This document shows positions 16,698-25,623 of a stretch of DNA of 64,000 nt, in pieces; position 1 is the stretch's first letter, and the number at the start of each line of letters is the position of its first letter. The DNA is from Bradyrhizobium elkanii WSM2783. GTDB taxonomy: Bacteria; Pseudomonadota; Alphaproteobacteria; Rhizobiales; Xanthobacteraceae. Made by a program: the position numbers and the translations under genes. The stretch lies in assembly GCF_000472865.1 (NCBI RefSeq), contig NZ_AXAP01000022.1, positions 1-64,000 on the forward strand. Reading direction: 5' to 3'. The notes beneath the pieces were generated by a model that saw only the letters and a program-made list of their open reading frames with translations, was not told where the DNA came from and did not search any database.

Positions 16698-17387
16698 TCA
16701 CCGCGCGCCAAAAATCGCCGATCCCACGCGCACATGGGTCGCGCCCATCTGGATCGCTGTGGCGAAATCGGCGCTCATACCCATCGAGAGATTCGCCAGG
16801 CCGTTGCGTGCGGCGATCTTGGCCGTCAGCGCAAAGTGCGGGGCAGGGGGGTCGTTGACCGGCGGGATGCACATCAGGCCCGAGATCGAAAGCCCGTAAT
16901 GCTCCCGGCAGCGCGCGATGAAGGCATCGGCCTCGGACGGAGAAATGCCGGCCTTCTGCGGCTCCTCGCCGGTATTGATCTGGATGAACAATTGCGGCTG
17001 CCGGTTCTGGTTTTTAATTTCCTTGGCTAACGCTTCGCAAATGCTGGGGCGGTCCACCGAATGGATGGCATCGAACAGCGCCACCGCCTCCTTCGCCTTG
17101 TTGGATTGCAACGGTCCGATCAGATGCAGCACGATGTCGGGGTGGGCCTGCATCAAGGCAGGCCACTTCGTCTTGGCTTCCTGCACGCGATTCTCGCCGA
17201 AAACGCGCTGTCCGGCCACGATGACGGGCGAAATCGCATCCGCATTGAATGTTTTCGACACCGCGATCAACGTCACCGAGCCACGATCGCGACGCGCATC
17301 CTTGCAGGCGCGCGCGATTTCCTCCTCGACTTCTGCGAGACCGTTTGGTGAATGCGCGGTTAGCGCCGCTGTGTTTTCCGGTGTCAT
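16698..17387 (-). CDS. YggS/PROSC-family PLP homeostasis protein
   Basis: This family binds pyridoxal 5'-phosphate in a single TIM-barrel domain and keeps free PLP and amino/keto acid pools in balance; no enzymatic reaction is established. The PLP lysine is in LIAVSKTF, and the other family blocks are FGENRVQEA, HLIGPLQSNK, FIQINTGEEPQKAG, GLMCIPP, LSMGMSADF and HVRVGSAIFG. The ATG at 17387 gives 229 residues; a TTG at 17399 is the alternative. A family E repeat lies just upstream, separating it from the divergent diguanylate cyclase. Confidence 0.92.
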   Translation of the reverse strand: MTPENTAALTAHSPNGLAEVEEEIARACKDARRDRGSVTLIAVSKTFNADAISPVIVAGQRVFGENRVQEAKTKWPALMQAHPDIVLHLIGPLQSNKAKEAVALFDAIHSVDRPSICEALAKEIKNQNRQPQLFIQINTGEEPQKAGISPSEADAFIARCREHYGLSISGLMCIPPVNDPPAPHFALTAKIAARNGLANLSMGMSADFATAIQMGATHVRVGSAIFGAR

Positions 17388-17405
17388 GTCATCTACCAAC
17401 GCAGG

Positions 17406-17512
17406 CTAGAGCATTTTCGGTTCTGATTGAATCAGAACCGAATCTCTAGATTCTTGATTTGACGCGTTTTCTTCACGCGAACCGGTATCCACTTCGCTCG
17501 AAAACGCTCTAG
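17406..17512. repeat. Interspersed repeat, family E copy 1
   Basis: Begins CTAGAGC, contains the hairpin CGGTTCTGATT / AATCAGAACCG, then TTCTTGATTTGACGCG and ends in the complement GAAAACGCTCTAG. A longer second copy lies at 61805-61935 after hrcA. Confidence 0.85.
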
Positions 17513-17598
17513 CGGGGGTTCCCTCGAATTTTATCAAATCCGGGAAAGCCTTCTTGAACCCTTCGTTCTACTTTCACCAGTGGGGCTAGGGGACATTA

Positions 17599-19296
17599 AT
17601 GTCTAAAATTAATTTCAACCGCCACCGCGCCAAACTCAAGACTCTTCTGGGTATCCGCGGGCGGCTGGCGCTGCTTGCGCTGTTGCTGGTGGCGCCCATG
17701 ATGCTGGACCGCGTCCGCACCCTGGAGGATTCGCGGGCCAAGCAGATCGCACACGCCGCCGAGGAATTCGCCGCGCTCGCCGCACACAGCGCCGACGCCC
17801 AGCGCGAGGTCATCTCCTCGGTCGAGACGGTGCTGAAATCCACCGCCTATATCCGTGCCTCCGCCGGCGGCATCGGCAAGAGCTGCGAGATCCTGCGCGC
17901 CAGCGTGCCGGCCAACATGCCCTGGATCCGCAGCCTGATGTTTCTCGGCAGCGACAACTGGATCCAGTGCTCGACCGACAACGCCTATGTCGGCATCGAT
18001 CTTAGCGACCGGCCCTATGTGACCGAAGCGAGGGGGCGCCGGGAATTTGTCTTGAGCGATTTGATCGTGAGCCGCCCCACCAATACACCGGTCGTGATGG
18101 CCGCTTACCCGGTGGCGGCCGTCAACAGTGAAACCGACTCGGTGGTTCTGGCCGCGATCAATCTGGACTGGATGTCCAAGATCATGAGCAATTACGGCGG
18201 ACGTGCCGGCGTTTCCTCCGTCTTGGTCGACAGCACTGGCACGATTCTCGCGGCACCGCTGGATCAGGCAAGCATGATCGGCCGCTCGCTGGACACCGTG
18301 CCGCTGATGTCCGCGGTCGCGGACAAGGCGCTTAGTTATGGTGAGTCCTCCGGCTCGATTTCCTTTACCGCGGCGGATGGCACGAACCGCACGATCAGCT
18401 TTGCCCGCATTCCCGGCACACGCTCGCGGCTGATCGTCAGCATCGACGAAGCCAAGGTGACGGCGGCGATCGATCGCGATATCCGCACCGCCTATTTGCA
18501 ACTCGGCTTCGTCTGCCTGCTCGTGCTGTTCGGCGCGCTGGTCGGCGCGGAGAAATTGATCATCCAGCCGATCGACGTGATGACCCGCACGGCCAGGCGC
18601 TTCGGCGAGGGCGACTGGTCGGTCCGCGTCGCCAAGAACAAGCTGCCCGCGGAGTTCGTTCCGCTGGCCCGCGCCTTCAATGCGATGGCCGCGCAACTCA
18701 GCCAGCGCGAACGCGACCTGGTCGCGACCAACGACCGCCTGACGGTGATGGCCTCGATCGACATGCTCTCGGGGCTCGCCAACCGCCGGGGTTTCCAGAG
18801 CCGGCTCGATTTCGAGTGGATGAAGGCGCAGCAATATGATTGCGAGCTGTCGCTCCTGATGATCGACGTCGATCATTTCAAGCTCTACAACGACACCTAT
18901 GGCCATCCGGAAGGCGACGCCTGCCTGACCCGGCTCGGCGAAACGCTCTCCGGCATCGCCGCCAATACGCTGGGCTTCGCCTGCCGCTATGGCGGCGAGG
19001 AACTCTGCCTGCTGTTGCCGAACACCGGTGCCACACGCGCAAAAGAGATCGGCGAGATCGTGCGCGCCACGGTGCAGGATCTCCGCCTGCCGCACGCAAC
19101 CTCCAGCTACCAGATCGTCACCGCCAGCGTCGGCGTCGCCTGCACCAAGCCAAGCCCGGCGCTCCGCCCCGGCGACCTGATCGAAGCCGCCGACGCCGCC
19201 CTCTACGCCGCCAAACATCTCGGCCGCAACACCGTCGTCGAGCACGGCCTGGTGCGAGGCTCGGAAGGTGCGGCAGCGATGGCGATGGCGAGCTAA
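17599..19296 (+). CDS. Membrane diguanylate cyclase (sensor domain, HAMP, GGDEF)
   Basis: The enzyme makes the second messenger c-di-GMP from two GTP. The 565-residue protein has TM1 (~20-36), a periplasmic double-Cache-like sensor region (~40-295), TM2 (~297-315), a HAMP linker (~317-370) and a GGDEF domain (~385-545). The active-site motif is GGEEL at 465-469, a functional variant. The inhibitory I-site RxxD, normally just upstream, reads NTLG here, so product inhibition through it is unlikely. A strong AGGGGA lies just before ATG 17599. The signal it senses is unknown. Confidence 0.9.
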   Translation: MSKINFNRHRAKLKTLLGIRGRLALLALLLVAPMMLDRVRTLEDSRAKQIAHAAEEFAALAAHSADAQREVISSVETVLKSTAYIRASAGGIGKSCEILRASVPANMPWIRSLMFLGSDNWIQCSTDNAYVGIDLSDRPYVTEARGRREFVLSDLIVSRPTNTPVVMAAYPVAAVNSETDSVVLAAINLDWMSKIMSNYGGRAGVSSVLVDSTGTILAAPLDQASMIGRSLDTVPLMSAVADKALSYGESSGSISFTAADGTNRTISFARIPGTRSRLIVSIDEAKVTAAIDRDIRTAYLQLGFVCLLVLFGALVGAEKLIIQPIDVMTRTARRFGEGDWSVRVAKNKLPAEFVPLARAFNAMAAQLSQRERDLVATNDRLTVMASIDMLSGLANRRGFQSRLDFEWMKAQQYDCELSLLMIDVDHFKLYNDTYGHPEGDACLTRLGETLSGIAANTLGFACRYGGEELCLLLPNTGATRAKEIGEIVRATVQDLRLPHATSSYQIVTASVGVACTKPSPALRPGDLIEAADAALYAAKHLGRNTVVEHGLVRGSEGAAAMAMAS

Positions 19297-19340
19297 CTTC
19301 GCTGCTGTCATTCGGGCGCGACGACATCACCACATCCTCT

Positions 19341-19465
19341 GTCATTCCGGGGCGCGCCTCTTGGCGCGAGCCCGGAATCCATTTCGCCACTTCCTTCCTG
19401 GCTGGATGGATTCTCTGATGTGCAAGAGCACATCATAGCTCGTCCTTCGGACGCCCCGGAATGAC
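19341..19465. repeat. Interspersed palindromic repeat, family B copy 1
   Basis: GTCATTCCGGGGCG at the left is inverted as CGCCCCGGAATGAC at the right, with GAGCCCGGAATCCA in the interior. Second copy at 23451. It begins the 980-bp gap between the diguanylate cyclase and leuS. Confidence 0.85.
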
Positions 19466-20009
19466 GGCGGAGAAAAATTCGCAAGCAATTCCAACGTGAT
19501 TTGTCCCGTCCAGCCCTCGCACAAAAAACATTCCGCTTCCGCCGTCGGGCAAATCAGCACTATGACTCCGCGCGTCTCACGGCGGATGAGGGGCGGCTCG
19601 CGATCGTCACGAACGTTGCGGTGAGATGCGGTGGACGCAGGTGTTGCGACAGACGAACGCGACATCAGCGGACGGCGAAGTCGTGTGGTCCTGGCGCCCC
19701 GACGCTGGCGCTAAGTTCTGTTCGTTGAACAGAGCGACGGTGGCAAGAAAGCCCGGTCACCGGGGAGAGCGCGAAATAAGCCGTAACACCATCGCGCAGG
19801 GAAAGCCGGAATGCTTCGGTTGAACCTGTGGTCCTACGCCCGTGCTTTTTGTTGCACGGGACCCACGGGTGCAACCAGCACCCGGCTTTCCCTGCGCCCT
19901 CTGATATTGAGGAGGGTGAAACAAACGCAAAGCTCGGACGCAACGCGCCGCGAGAACGCGAACTCACATCCGCTCCGCTGTTCGAAAATTGAATCCGAAT
20001 CCACCCCAC
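19466..20009. other. Gene-free, hairpin-rich segment; possible structured element
   Basis: No convincing gene lies here; short open frames on both strands lack family features. Instead the stretch 19717-19897 holds closely packed perfect stems: TCTGTTC/GAACAGA (19717-19733), CCCGG/CCGGG (19752-19764), and an outer 16-bp stem GCGCAGGGAAAGCCGG (19794-19809) with CCGGCTTTCCCTGCGC (19882-19897) enclosing CCCGTGC/GCACGGG (19839-19860) and GGGTGC/GCACCC (19867-19883). Similar segments may recur in Bradyrhizobium genomes; that is from memory and unverified. Confidence 0.5.
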
Positions 20010-20130
20010 GTCGTCCCGGGCTTGACCCGGGACCCATAACCACCGATCTGAGTTGTGGCGCGAGCAAGTGGCCCGAGTTTTCGCATCACGAGCACCTGTG
20101 GCTATGGGTCCCGGGTCAAGCCCGGGACGA
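20010..20130. repeat. Interspersed palindromic repeat, family A copy 4
   Basis: Both terminal hairpins are the CCCGGGCTTGACCCGGG type, so this copy is nearly symmetric. Core arms GGACCCATAACCAC and GTGGCTATGGGTCC. It lies about 150 bases upstream of leuS. Confidence 0.9.
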
Positions 20131-20278
20131 AACCGAAAATGACGTGTAGAGCGGCGCATAATAATGACCTATCTGCCCTTGCCGTGCGGCGTGCCCCAAC
20201 CCGTTGACCCCGCAGCCAATTCTATGGCCTAGTCCGCCGTCTTCGAAACGGCCGAAAGGCCCCCAAGAGCCCTGCTCC

Positions 20279-22903
20279 ATGACCTCCGAACGTTACAACG
20301 CCCGTGAAACCGAGCCGCGCTGGCAGCGCCAGTGGGACGAGAAGGCGATCTTTGCGTCGAAAAACGACGATCCGCGGCCGAAATACTATGTGCTTGAGAT
20401 GTTCCCGTACCCTTCCGGGCGCATTCATATCGGCCATGTCCGGAACTACACGCTCGGCGACGTGCTGGCCCGCTACATGCGCGCCAAGGGGCTCAACGTG
20501 CTGCACCCGATGGGCTGGGACGCATTCGGCCTGCCGGCGGAGAACGCCGCGATCGAGCGCAAGGTGGCGCCGAAGGCGTGGACCTACGACAACATCGCGG
20601 CGATGAAGAAGCAGCTTCGCTCGATCGGCCTGTCGCTGGACTGGTCACGCGAGTTCGCGACCTGCGACCCCAGCTACTACAAGCATCAGCAGAAGATGTT
20701 CCTGGATTTCCTGCGCGCCGGCCTGGTCGAGCGCGAGAAGCGCAAGGTCAACTGGGACCCGGTTGACATGACCGTGCTCGCGAACGAGCAGGTGATCGAC
20801 GGCCGCGGCTGGCGCTCGGGCGCTGTCGTCGAGCAGCGCGAGATGAACCAATGGGTCTTCAAGATCACGAAGTACTCGCAGGAGCTCTTGGACGCTCTCG
20901 ACGGGCTGGATCGCTGGCCCGACAAGGTGCGGCTGATGCAACGCAATTGGATCGGCCGCTCCGAGGGCCTCTTGATCCGCTTCGCGCTGGATCCCACAAC
21001 CACGCCGGACGGCGAGCGCGAATTGAAGATTTTCACGACGCGGCCCGACACGTTGTTTGGCGCCAAGTTCATGGCGATCTCGGCGGACCATCCGCTGGCG
21101 CAGGCCGCGGCGGCAAAGAATCCGAAGCTTGCCGAGTTCATCACGGAGGTCAAACGGATCGGCACCGCGCAGGAGGTCATCGACACCGCCGAGAAGCAGG
21201 GCTTTGACACCGGCATCAAGGCGATCCATCCGTTCGATCCGAACTGGAAATTGCCGGTCTATGTCGCGAATTTCGTGCTGATGGAATACGGCACCGGCGC
21301 CATCTTCGGCTGCCCGGCGCACGACCAGCGCGACCTCGACTTCGTCAACAAATACGACCTCGGCAACACGCCTGTTGTCTGTCCGGAGGGGCAGGATCCG
21401 AAGACGTTCGTGATCACCGACACCGCCTATGACGGTGACGGCCGCATGATCAATTCGCGCTTCCTGGACGGCATGACCATCGAGCAGGCGAAGGAAGAAG
21501 TCGCGAAGCGGCTGGAGAGCGAGATTCGCGGCAACGCACCCGTCGGCGAGCGCCAGGTGAACTTCCGCCTGCGCGACTGGGGCATTTCGCGCCAGCGCTA
21601 TTGGGGCTGCCCGATCCCGATCATCCATTGCCCGAAATGCGACGTCGTGCTCGTGCCCGACAGCGCGCTGCCGATAACGCTGCCGGAGGACGCGACCTTC
21701 GACAAGCCGGGCAATGCGCTCGACCACCATCCGAGCTGGAAGCAGGTCACCTGCCCGCAATGCGGCGGGCCGGCACAGCGCGAGACCGACACCATGGACA
21801 CCTTCGTGGATTCGTCCTGGTACTTCGCGCGCTTCACCGATCCCTGGAACGAGACATCGCCGACCACGCCTGAAGTCGCCAACCGGATGATGCCGGTCGA
21901 CCAGTATATCGGCGGCGTCGAGCACGCGATCCTGCATCTGCTCTATAGCCGCTTTTTCACCCGCGCGATGAAGGCGACGGGCCACATCGCGATGGATGAA
22001 CCGTTCGCCGGCATGTTCACACAAGGGATGGTGGTGCACGAGACCTACCAGAAGGCCGACGGTACCTACGTGATGCCGGCGGACGTGAAGATCGAGGTCG
22101 TCGGCAGCGAGCGGCGCGCGACGACGATCGACACCGGCGAAGCGATCACGATCGGCCCGATCGAGAAGATGTCGAAGTCGAAGAAGAACACGGTCGACCC
22201 CGACGACATCATCGCGACCTATGGCGCCGACGTCGCGCGCTGGTTCATGCTGTCGGACTCCCCGCCTGATCGCGATGTGATCTGGAGCGACGAGCGGGTG
22301 CAGGGCGCGGCGCGCTTCGTGCAGCGGCTGTGGCGGCTGGTGAATGAATCCGCCGAGATCGCGAAGGGTGTGCCGGCGGCCCGGCCGGCGTCATTCACCC
22401 CCGAGGCGCTCGCCTTGCGCAAGGCGGCCCATGGCGCGCTGGACAAGGTGTCCTCCGGGATCGAGCGGCTGCATTTCAATGTCTGCCTCGCCCATATCCG
22501 GGAATTCGCCAATGCGCTCGCCGAGACCCTGGCCAAGGGCGGCAAGCCTGCCCCCGACGTCGCCTGGGCGGTCCGGGAGGCCGCGGTCATCCTTGTTCAA
22601 CTGTTCGCGCCCATGATGCCGCACCTCGCCGAGGAATGCTGGCAGGTTCTAGGCCAGCAGGGGCTGATTTCGGAGGCTTCCTGGCCGCAAATCGAACGCG
22701 ATTTGCTGGTTGAAGACAGCGTGACCCTGGTGGTCCAGGTCAACGGCAAGAAGCGGGGTGATGTTACCCTGCCACGGGCGGCGGAAAATGCTGAGATCGA
22801 GGCTGCCGTTCTGGCGCTTGATGCGGTAAAAGCCGCCTTGGACGGCAAGCCCGTCCGCAAGGTGATCGTGGTGCCCATGAGGATCGTGAATGTCGTCGGC
22901 TAG
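20279..22903 (+). CDS. leuS: Leucyl-tRNA synthetase
   Basis: LeuRS charges tRNA-Leu with leucine. The 874-residue class I synthetase has the HIGH motif as HIGH in SGRIHIGHVRNY (~residue 48), the KMSKS loop EKMSKSKKNTVDPD (~631), the CP1 editing domain between them and a C-terminal anticodon-binding region. ATG at 20279 is used because MTSERYNARETEPRWQ is the usual start of the family; an upstream in-frame start at 20204 would add 25 residues with no similarity. lptE overlaps its 3' end by 14 bases, indicating an operon. Confidence 0.97.
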   Translation: MTSERYNARETEPRWQRQWDEKAIFASKNDDPRPKYYVLEMFPYPSGRIHIGHVRNYTLGDVLARYMRAKGLNVLHPMGWDAFGLPAENAAIERKVAPKAWTYDNIAAMKKQLRSIGLSLDWSREFATCDPSYYKHQQKMFLDFLRAGLVEREKRKVNWDPVDMTVLANEQVIDGRGWRSGAVVEQREMNQWVFKITKYSQELLDALDGLDRWPDKVRLMQRNWIGRSEGLLIRFALDPTTTPDGERELKIFTTRPDTLFGAKFMAISADHPLAQAAAAKNPKLAEFITEVKRIGTAQEVIDTAEKQGFDTGIKAIHPFDPNWKLPVYVANFVLMEYGTGAIFGCPAHDQRDLDFVNKYDLGNTPVVCPEGQDPKTFVITDTAYDGDGRMINSRFLDGMTIEQAKEEVAKRLESEIRGNAPVGERQVNFRLRDWGISRQRYWGCPIPIIHCPKCDVVLVPDSALPITLPEDATFDKPGNALDHHPSWKQVTCPQCGGPAQRETDTMDTFVDSSWYFARFTDPWNETSPTTPEVANRMMPVDQYIGGVEHAILHLLYSRFFTRAMKATGHIAMDEPFAGMFTQGMVVHETYQKADGTYVMPADVKIEVVGSERRATTIDTGEAITIGPIEKMSKSKKNTVDPDDIIATYGADVARWFMLSDSPPDRDVIWSDERVQGAARFVQRLWRLVNESAEIAKGVPAARPASFTPEALALRKAAHGALDKVSSGIERLHFNVCLAHIREFANALAETLAKGGKPAPDVAWAVREAAVILVQLFAPMMPHLAEECWQVLGQQGLISEASWPQIERDLLVEDSVTLVVQVNGKKRGDVTLPRAAENAEIEAAVLALDAVKAALDGKPVRKVIVVPMRIVNVVG

Positions 22904-23444
22904 GATCCGGATCGCTCTCCGGCTCGTCGCGGTGGCCGCTTTGGCTGCGGTGACGGCAGGTTGTTTCCAGCCGATGTATGCCGAGCATACCGACGGCACG
23001 CCGGCGTTGCGCGAGAAGCTGATGGGCGTCGAGCTCCCGCCGATCAACGACAAGCCGAACGCGTCCCGCGAGGCTCGCATCGGCGTGGAGGTCCGCAATG
23101 CGCTGGCGTTCAAACTCTATGGCAACGCCACCGGCATGCCGCCGACCCACCGGTTGGTGATCCGCTTCACGACCAGCCGCTCCTCGCTGATGATCGATCC
23201 GAACACGGCGCTGCCGACCGGCGAGAATTTTGGCATCGACGCGCAATACAACCTGGTCGAGATCGCCTCCAACAAGTCGGTGATGACGGGCTCCACCTTC
23301 TCGCGGGTGTCCTACGACATGCCGGGCTCCTACCAGCGCTTCACCCGCACGCGCGCGTTGCGCGACGCCGAAGATCGCGCCGCGCAGGAGATCGCGGACA
23401 ACATCAATACCCGGCTGGCTTCCTTCTTCACCGCCGGGACCTGA
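22890..23444 (+). CDS. lptE: LPS-assembly lipoprotein LptE
   Basis: LptE is the outer-membrane lipoprotein that plugs LptD and helps insert lipopolysaccharide. The 184-residue product has a lipoprotein signal with lipobox AVTAGC (Cys about residue 25), the motif FQPMYAEH after it, and NALAFKLYG typical of the family. The start overlaps the leuS stop by 14 bases, and holA follows after a family B repeat, the usual leuS-lptE-holA order. Confidence 0.9.
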   Translation: MSSARIRIALRLVAVAALAAVTAGCFQPMYAEHTDGTPALREKLMGVELPPINDKPNASREARIGVEVRNALAFKLYGNATGMPPTHRLVIRFTTSRSSLMIDPNTALPTGENFGIDAQYNLVEIASNKSVMTGSTFSRVSYDMPGSYQRFTRTRALRDAEDRAAQEIADNINTRLASFFTAGT

Positions 23445-23450
23445 AACACC

Positions 23451-23539
23451 GTCATTCCGGGGCATGCGAAGCATGAACCCGGAATCCAGAGATGATGGAT
23501 GGAGATTCTGGGTTCGTGCTCTGCACGCCCCGGAATGAC
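23451..23539. repeat. Interspersed palindromic repeat, family B copy 2
   Basis: GTCATTCCGGGGCATGC and its inverse GCACGCCCCGGAATGAC bracket an 89-bp element inserted between lptE and holA; holA starts 12 bases after it. Confidence 0.85.
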
Positions 23540-23550
23540 ACTCAAATAAA

Positions 23551-24579
23551 ATGGTCGCGCTCCGCGGAAAAGAGATCGACGCCTTCCTCGCCCGGCCCGA
23601 TCCCGGCCGTCCGATCATCCTGCTCTACGGCCCCGATGCCGGCCTCGTGCGCGAGCGCGCCGACGCGCTGATGGCGTCCGCGGTCGATGACCCCAACGAT
23701 CCGTTCTCGCTGGTCCGCCTCGACGGTGACGACCTCGCCGCCGAGCCTTCGCGTTTGGTGGATGAAGCGATGACGGTGCCGCTGTTCGGCGGACGGCGCG
23801 CGATCCGCGTTCGCGCCGGCTCGCGCAATTTTGCCAGCGGCGTCGAGACGCTGACGGATTCGCCGGTGAAGGACTGCCGCATCGTGATCGAGGCCGGCGA
23901 CATCAGGCCGGATTCGCCGCTGCGCAAGATCTGCGAGCGCGCCAAGAATGCGGCGGCGATCGGCTGCTATCCCGACACTGAGCGCGATCTCGCCAAGCTG
24001 ATCGACGACGAACTGCGGACATCCGGCCTGCGCATCGCGCAAGATGCCCGTGCCGTGCTGATGTCACTGCTCGGCGGCGACCGCCAGGCTTCGCGCAACG
24101 AAGTGCGCAAGCTCACGCTCTACGCCCACGGCAAGGGCGAGGTCACGCTTGAGGACGTGATGACCGTGGTGTCCGACGCATCCGAGCTGAAACTCGATCC
24201 GATCGTGGACGGTGCCTTCGCCGGCAATGCCGCCGCGGTCGAGACGGAGTTTGCGAAAGCGATGGTCGCCGGTACCTATCCCGGCGTCATCATCGCTGCC
24301 GCGCAGCGCCAGGCGGCCTGGCTGCACAAATCGGCGCTGGCGATTGCCGATGGTGCGCCGGCCGCGTCGGTGCTGGAGGGCGGATACCCGCGATTGCATT
24401 TCTCGCGGAAAGGCGCGGTTGAAATCGCACTCCGCAATTTCAGCCCGCAGCGGCTGGTCGGCATCATCGAGCAGCTCGGCACCGCGGCGCTCGATATGCG
24501 CAAGCAGAATTCGCTCGCCGCAGTGATTGCGCAACGCACCCTGCTCTCGATCGCCGCCAATGCGCGGCGGCGCGGGTAA
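23551..24579 (+). CDS. holA: DNA polymerase III subunit delta
   Basis: The delta subunit is the wrench of the clamp loader that opens the beta sliding clamp. The 342-residue protein has the N-terminal core ILLYGPDAGLVRERAD, a central AAA-like lid and the C-terminal collar with LRNFSPQRLVGIIEQL. It lacks a Walker A motif, as expected for delta. The family B repeat directly upstream separates it from lptE, so the start at ATG 23551 is only 12 bases from the repeat; GATTGTCATT-like leaders are absent and the ribosome site is weak. Confidence 0.92.
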   Translation: MVALRGKEIDAFLARPDPGRPIILLYGPDAGLVRERADALMASAVDDPNDPFSLVRLDGDDLAAEPSRLVDEAMTVPLFGGRRAIRVRAGSRNFASGVETLTDSPVKDCRIVIEAGDIRPDSPLRKICERAKNAAAIGCYPDTERDLAKLIDDELRTSGLRIAQDARAVLMSLLGGDRQASRNEVRKLTLYAHGKGEVTLEDVMTVVSDASELKLDPIVDGAFAGNAAAVETEFAKAMVAGTYPGVIIAAAQRQAAWLHKSALAIADGAPAASVLEGGYPRLHFSRKGAVEIALRNFSPQRLVGIIEQLGTAALDMRKQNSLAAVIAQRTLLSIAANARRRG

Positions 24580-24583
24580 GTTG

Positions 24584-25468
24584 CTAGCCGCCCTCGAGCC
24601 GCCGCATCACCTCGTCTAGCTGCTCGAGACTGCGGTAGCTGATCTGGACGGAGCCGCCGGGATCGCGGTGGTTGACGCTGACGGTCAAGCCCAGCGCATC
24701 GGAGACGCGCTTCTCTAGCGCGAGCGTGTCCGGGTCCTTCTCCTTGCCGGCGGCGCCGCCGCGCGCCTTCTGCGGCTTGCGCACCGGCACGCCCTCGTCA
24801 TGTGCCAGCGCTTCGGCCTGGCGCACGTTGAGACCTTCGGCGACGATGCGCTTGGCGGCTGCGAGCGGATCGGGCACGCCGATCAGCGCGCGCGCATGGC
24901 CTGCGGACAATTCGCCGCTGGCGATGAAGGCCTGCACCTCGGCGGGCAGCTTCGTCAGCCGCATCATGTTGGCGACATGGCTGCGGCTCTTGCCGACATC
25001 CCGCGCGATATCTTCCTGACTGCGCTTGAACTCGTTGGCGAGCGCATGATAGCCCTGCGCCTCTTCCATCGGGTTGAGGTCTTCGCGCTGCACGTTCTCG
25101 ATGATCATCATCTCGAGCGCGTCGCTATCGTTGACCTCGATCGGGACGATCGGCACCTCGTGCAGGCCGGCGAGCTGGGAGGCGCGCCAGCGCCGCTCGC
25201 CAGCGATGATCTCGTAGCGGTCCTGCGCGCCCTTGACCGGCCGCACCACGATCGGCTGGATCACGCCGCGCTGCTTGATCGAATCGGCGAGCTCACGGAG
25301 CTCGGCATCGGCGAAGCTGCGGCGCGGATTGCGTGGATTGGCCTTGAGGAATTCGATCGGCACCTTGCGCTGCGTGCGCGGCCGCTCGACATGCGCCGCC
25401 TCGCCGCCGACGTCCCCGATCAGACTTGCAAGCCCACGGCCCAGTCGCGAACGCGCTTCGTCGGCCAT
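24584..25468 (-). CDS. parB: Chromosome partitioning protein ParB
   Basis: ParB is a CTP-dependent clamp that loads at parS and spreads, working with ParA to segregate origins. The 294-residue protein shows the CTP-binding box GERRWRAS (90-97), the helix-turn-helix SQEDIARDVGKSRSHVANMMRL (about 150-171) and a C-terminal dimerisation domain. ATG at 25468 is preferred for the GGGAG upstream; a GTG at 25492 is possible. holA ends 4 bases from its stop, on the opposite strand. Four parS cores lie 1.6-3.9 kb upstream of it. Confidence 0.96.
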   Translation of the reverse strand: MADEARSRLGRGLASLIGDVGGEAAHVERPRTQRKVPIEFLKANPRNPRRSFADAELRELADSIKQRGVIQPIVVRPVKGAQDRYEIIAGERRWRASQLAGLHEVPIVPIEVNDSDALEMMIIENVQREDLNPMEEAQGYHALANEFKRSQEDIARDVGKSRSHVANMMRLTKLPAEVQAFIASGELSAGHARALIGVPDPLAAAKRIVAEGLNVRQAEALAHDEGVPVRKPQKARGGAAGKEKDPDTLALEKRVSDALGLTVSVNHRDPGGSVQISYRSLEQLDEVMRRLEGG

Positions 25469-25531
25469 TGTCGCCAGCTCCCTTGGATTCACGTAGCAAA
25501 CTCCGGAATTCGAATTTCAGATCGGTCGGAT

Positions 25532-25615
25532 CGTAGGATGGGTAGAGCGCCGCGAACCCATCGCGCTCCTCGCATGGAAAGATGATGGGTTTCGCTGCGC
25601 GCTACCCATCCTACG
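25532..25615. repeat. Interspersed palindromic repeat, family F-like, between parB and parA
   Basis: GTAGGATGGGTAGAGCGC at the left is inverted as GCGCGCTACCCATCCTAC at the right, with AACCCATCGC / GATGGGTTTCGC inside. It occupies most of the 148-base gap between the two partition genes and may form a strong hairpin in their shared mRNA. Confidence 0.85.
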
Positions 25616-25623
25616 AATGGTCC

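Noticed and set aside
17596..19311. 571-codon frame antisense to the diguanylate cyclase
   Set aside because: The plus-strand frame has HAMP and GGDEF motifs and a good ribosome site; the antisense frame has none.
19626..19897. Short frames in the 19.5-20.0 kb gap as small protein genes
   Set aside because: All reading frames are compositionally similar and contain the inverted-repeat arms; no ribosome site or family match. Treated as a structured element instead.
20645..22039. 464-codon frame antisense to leuS
   Set aside because: leuS has HIGH and KMSKS motifs in correct order; the antisense product shows no known fold.
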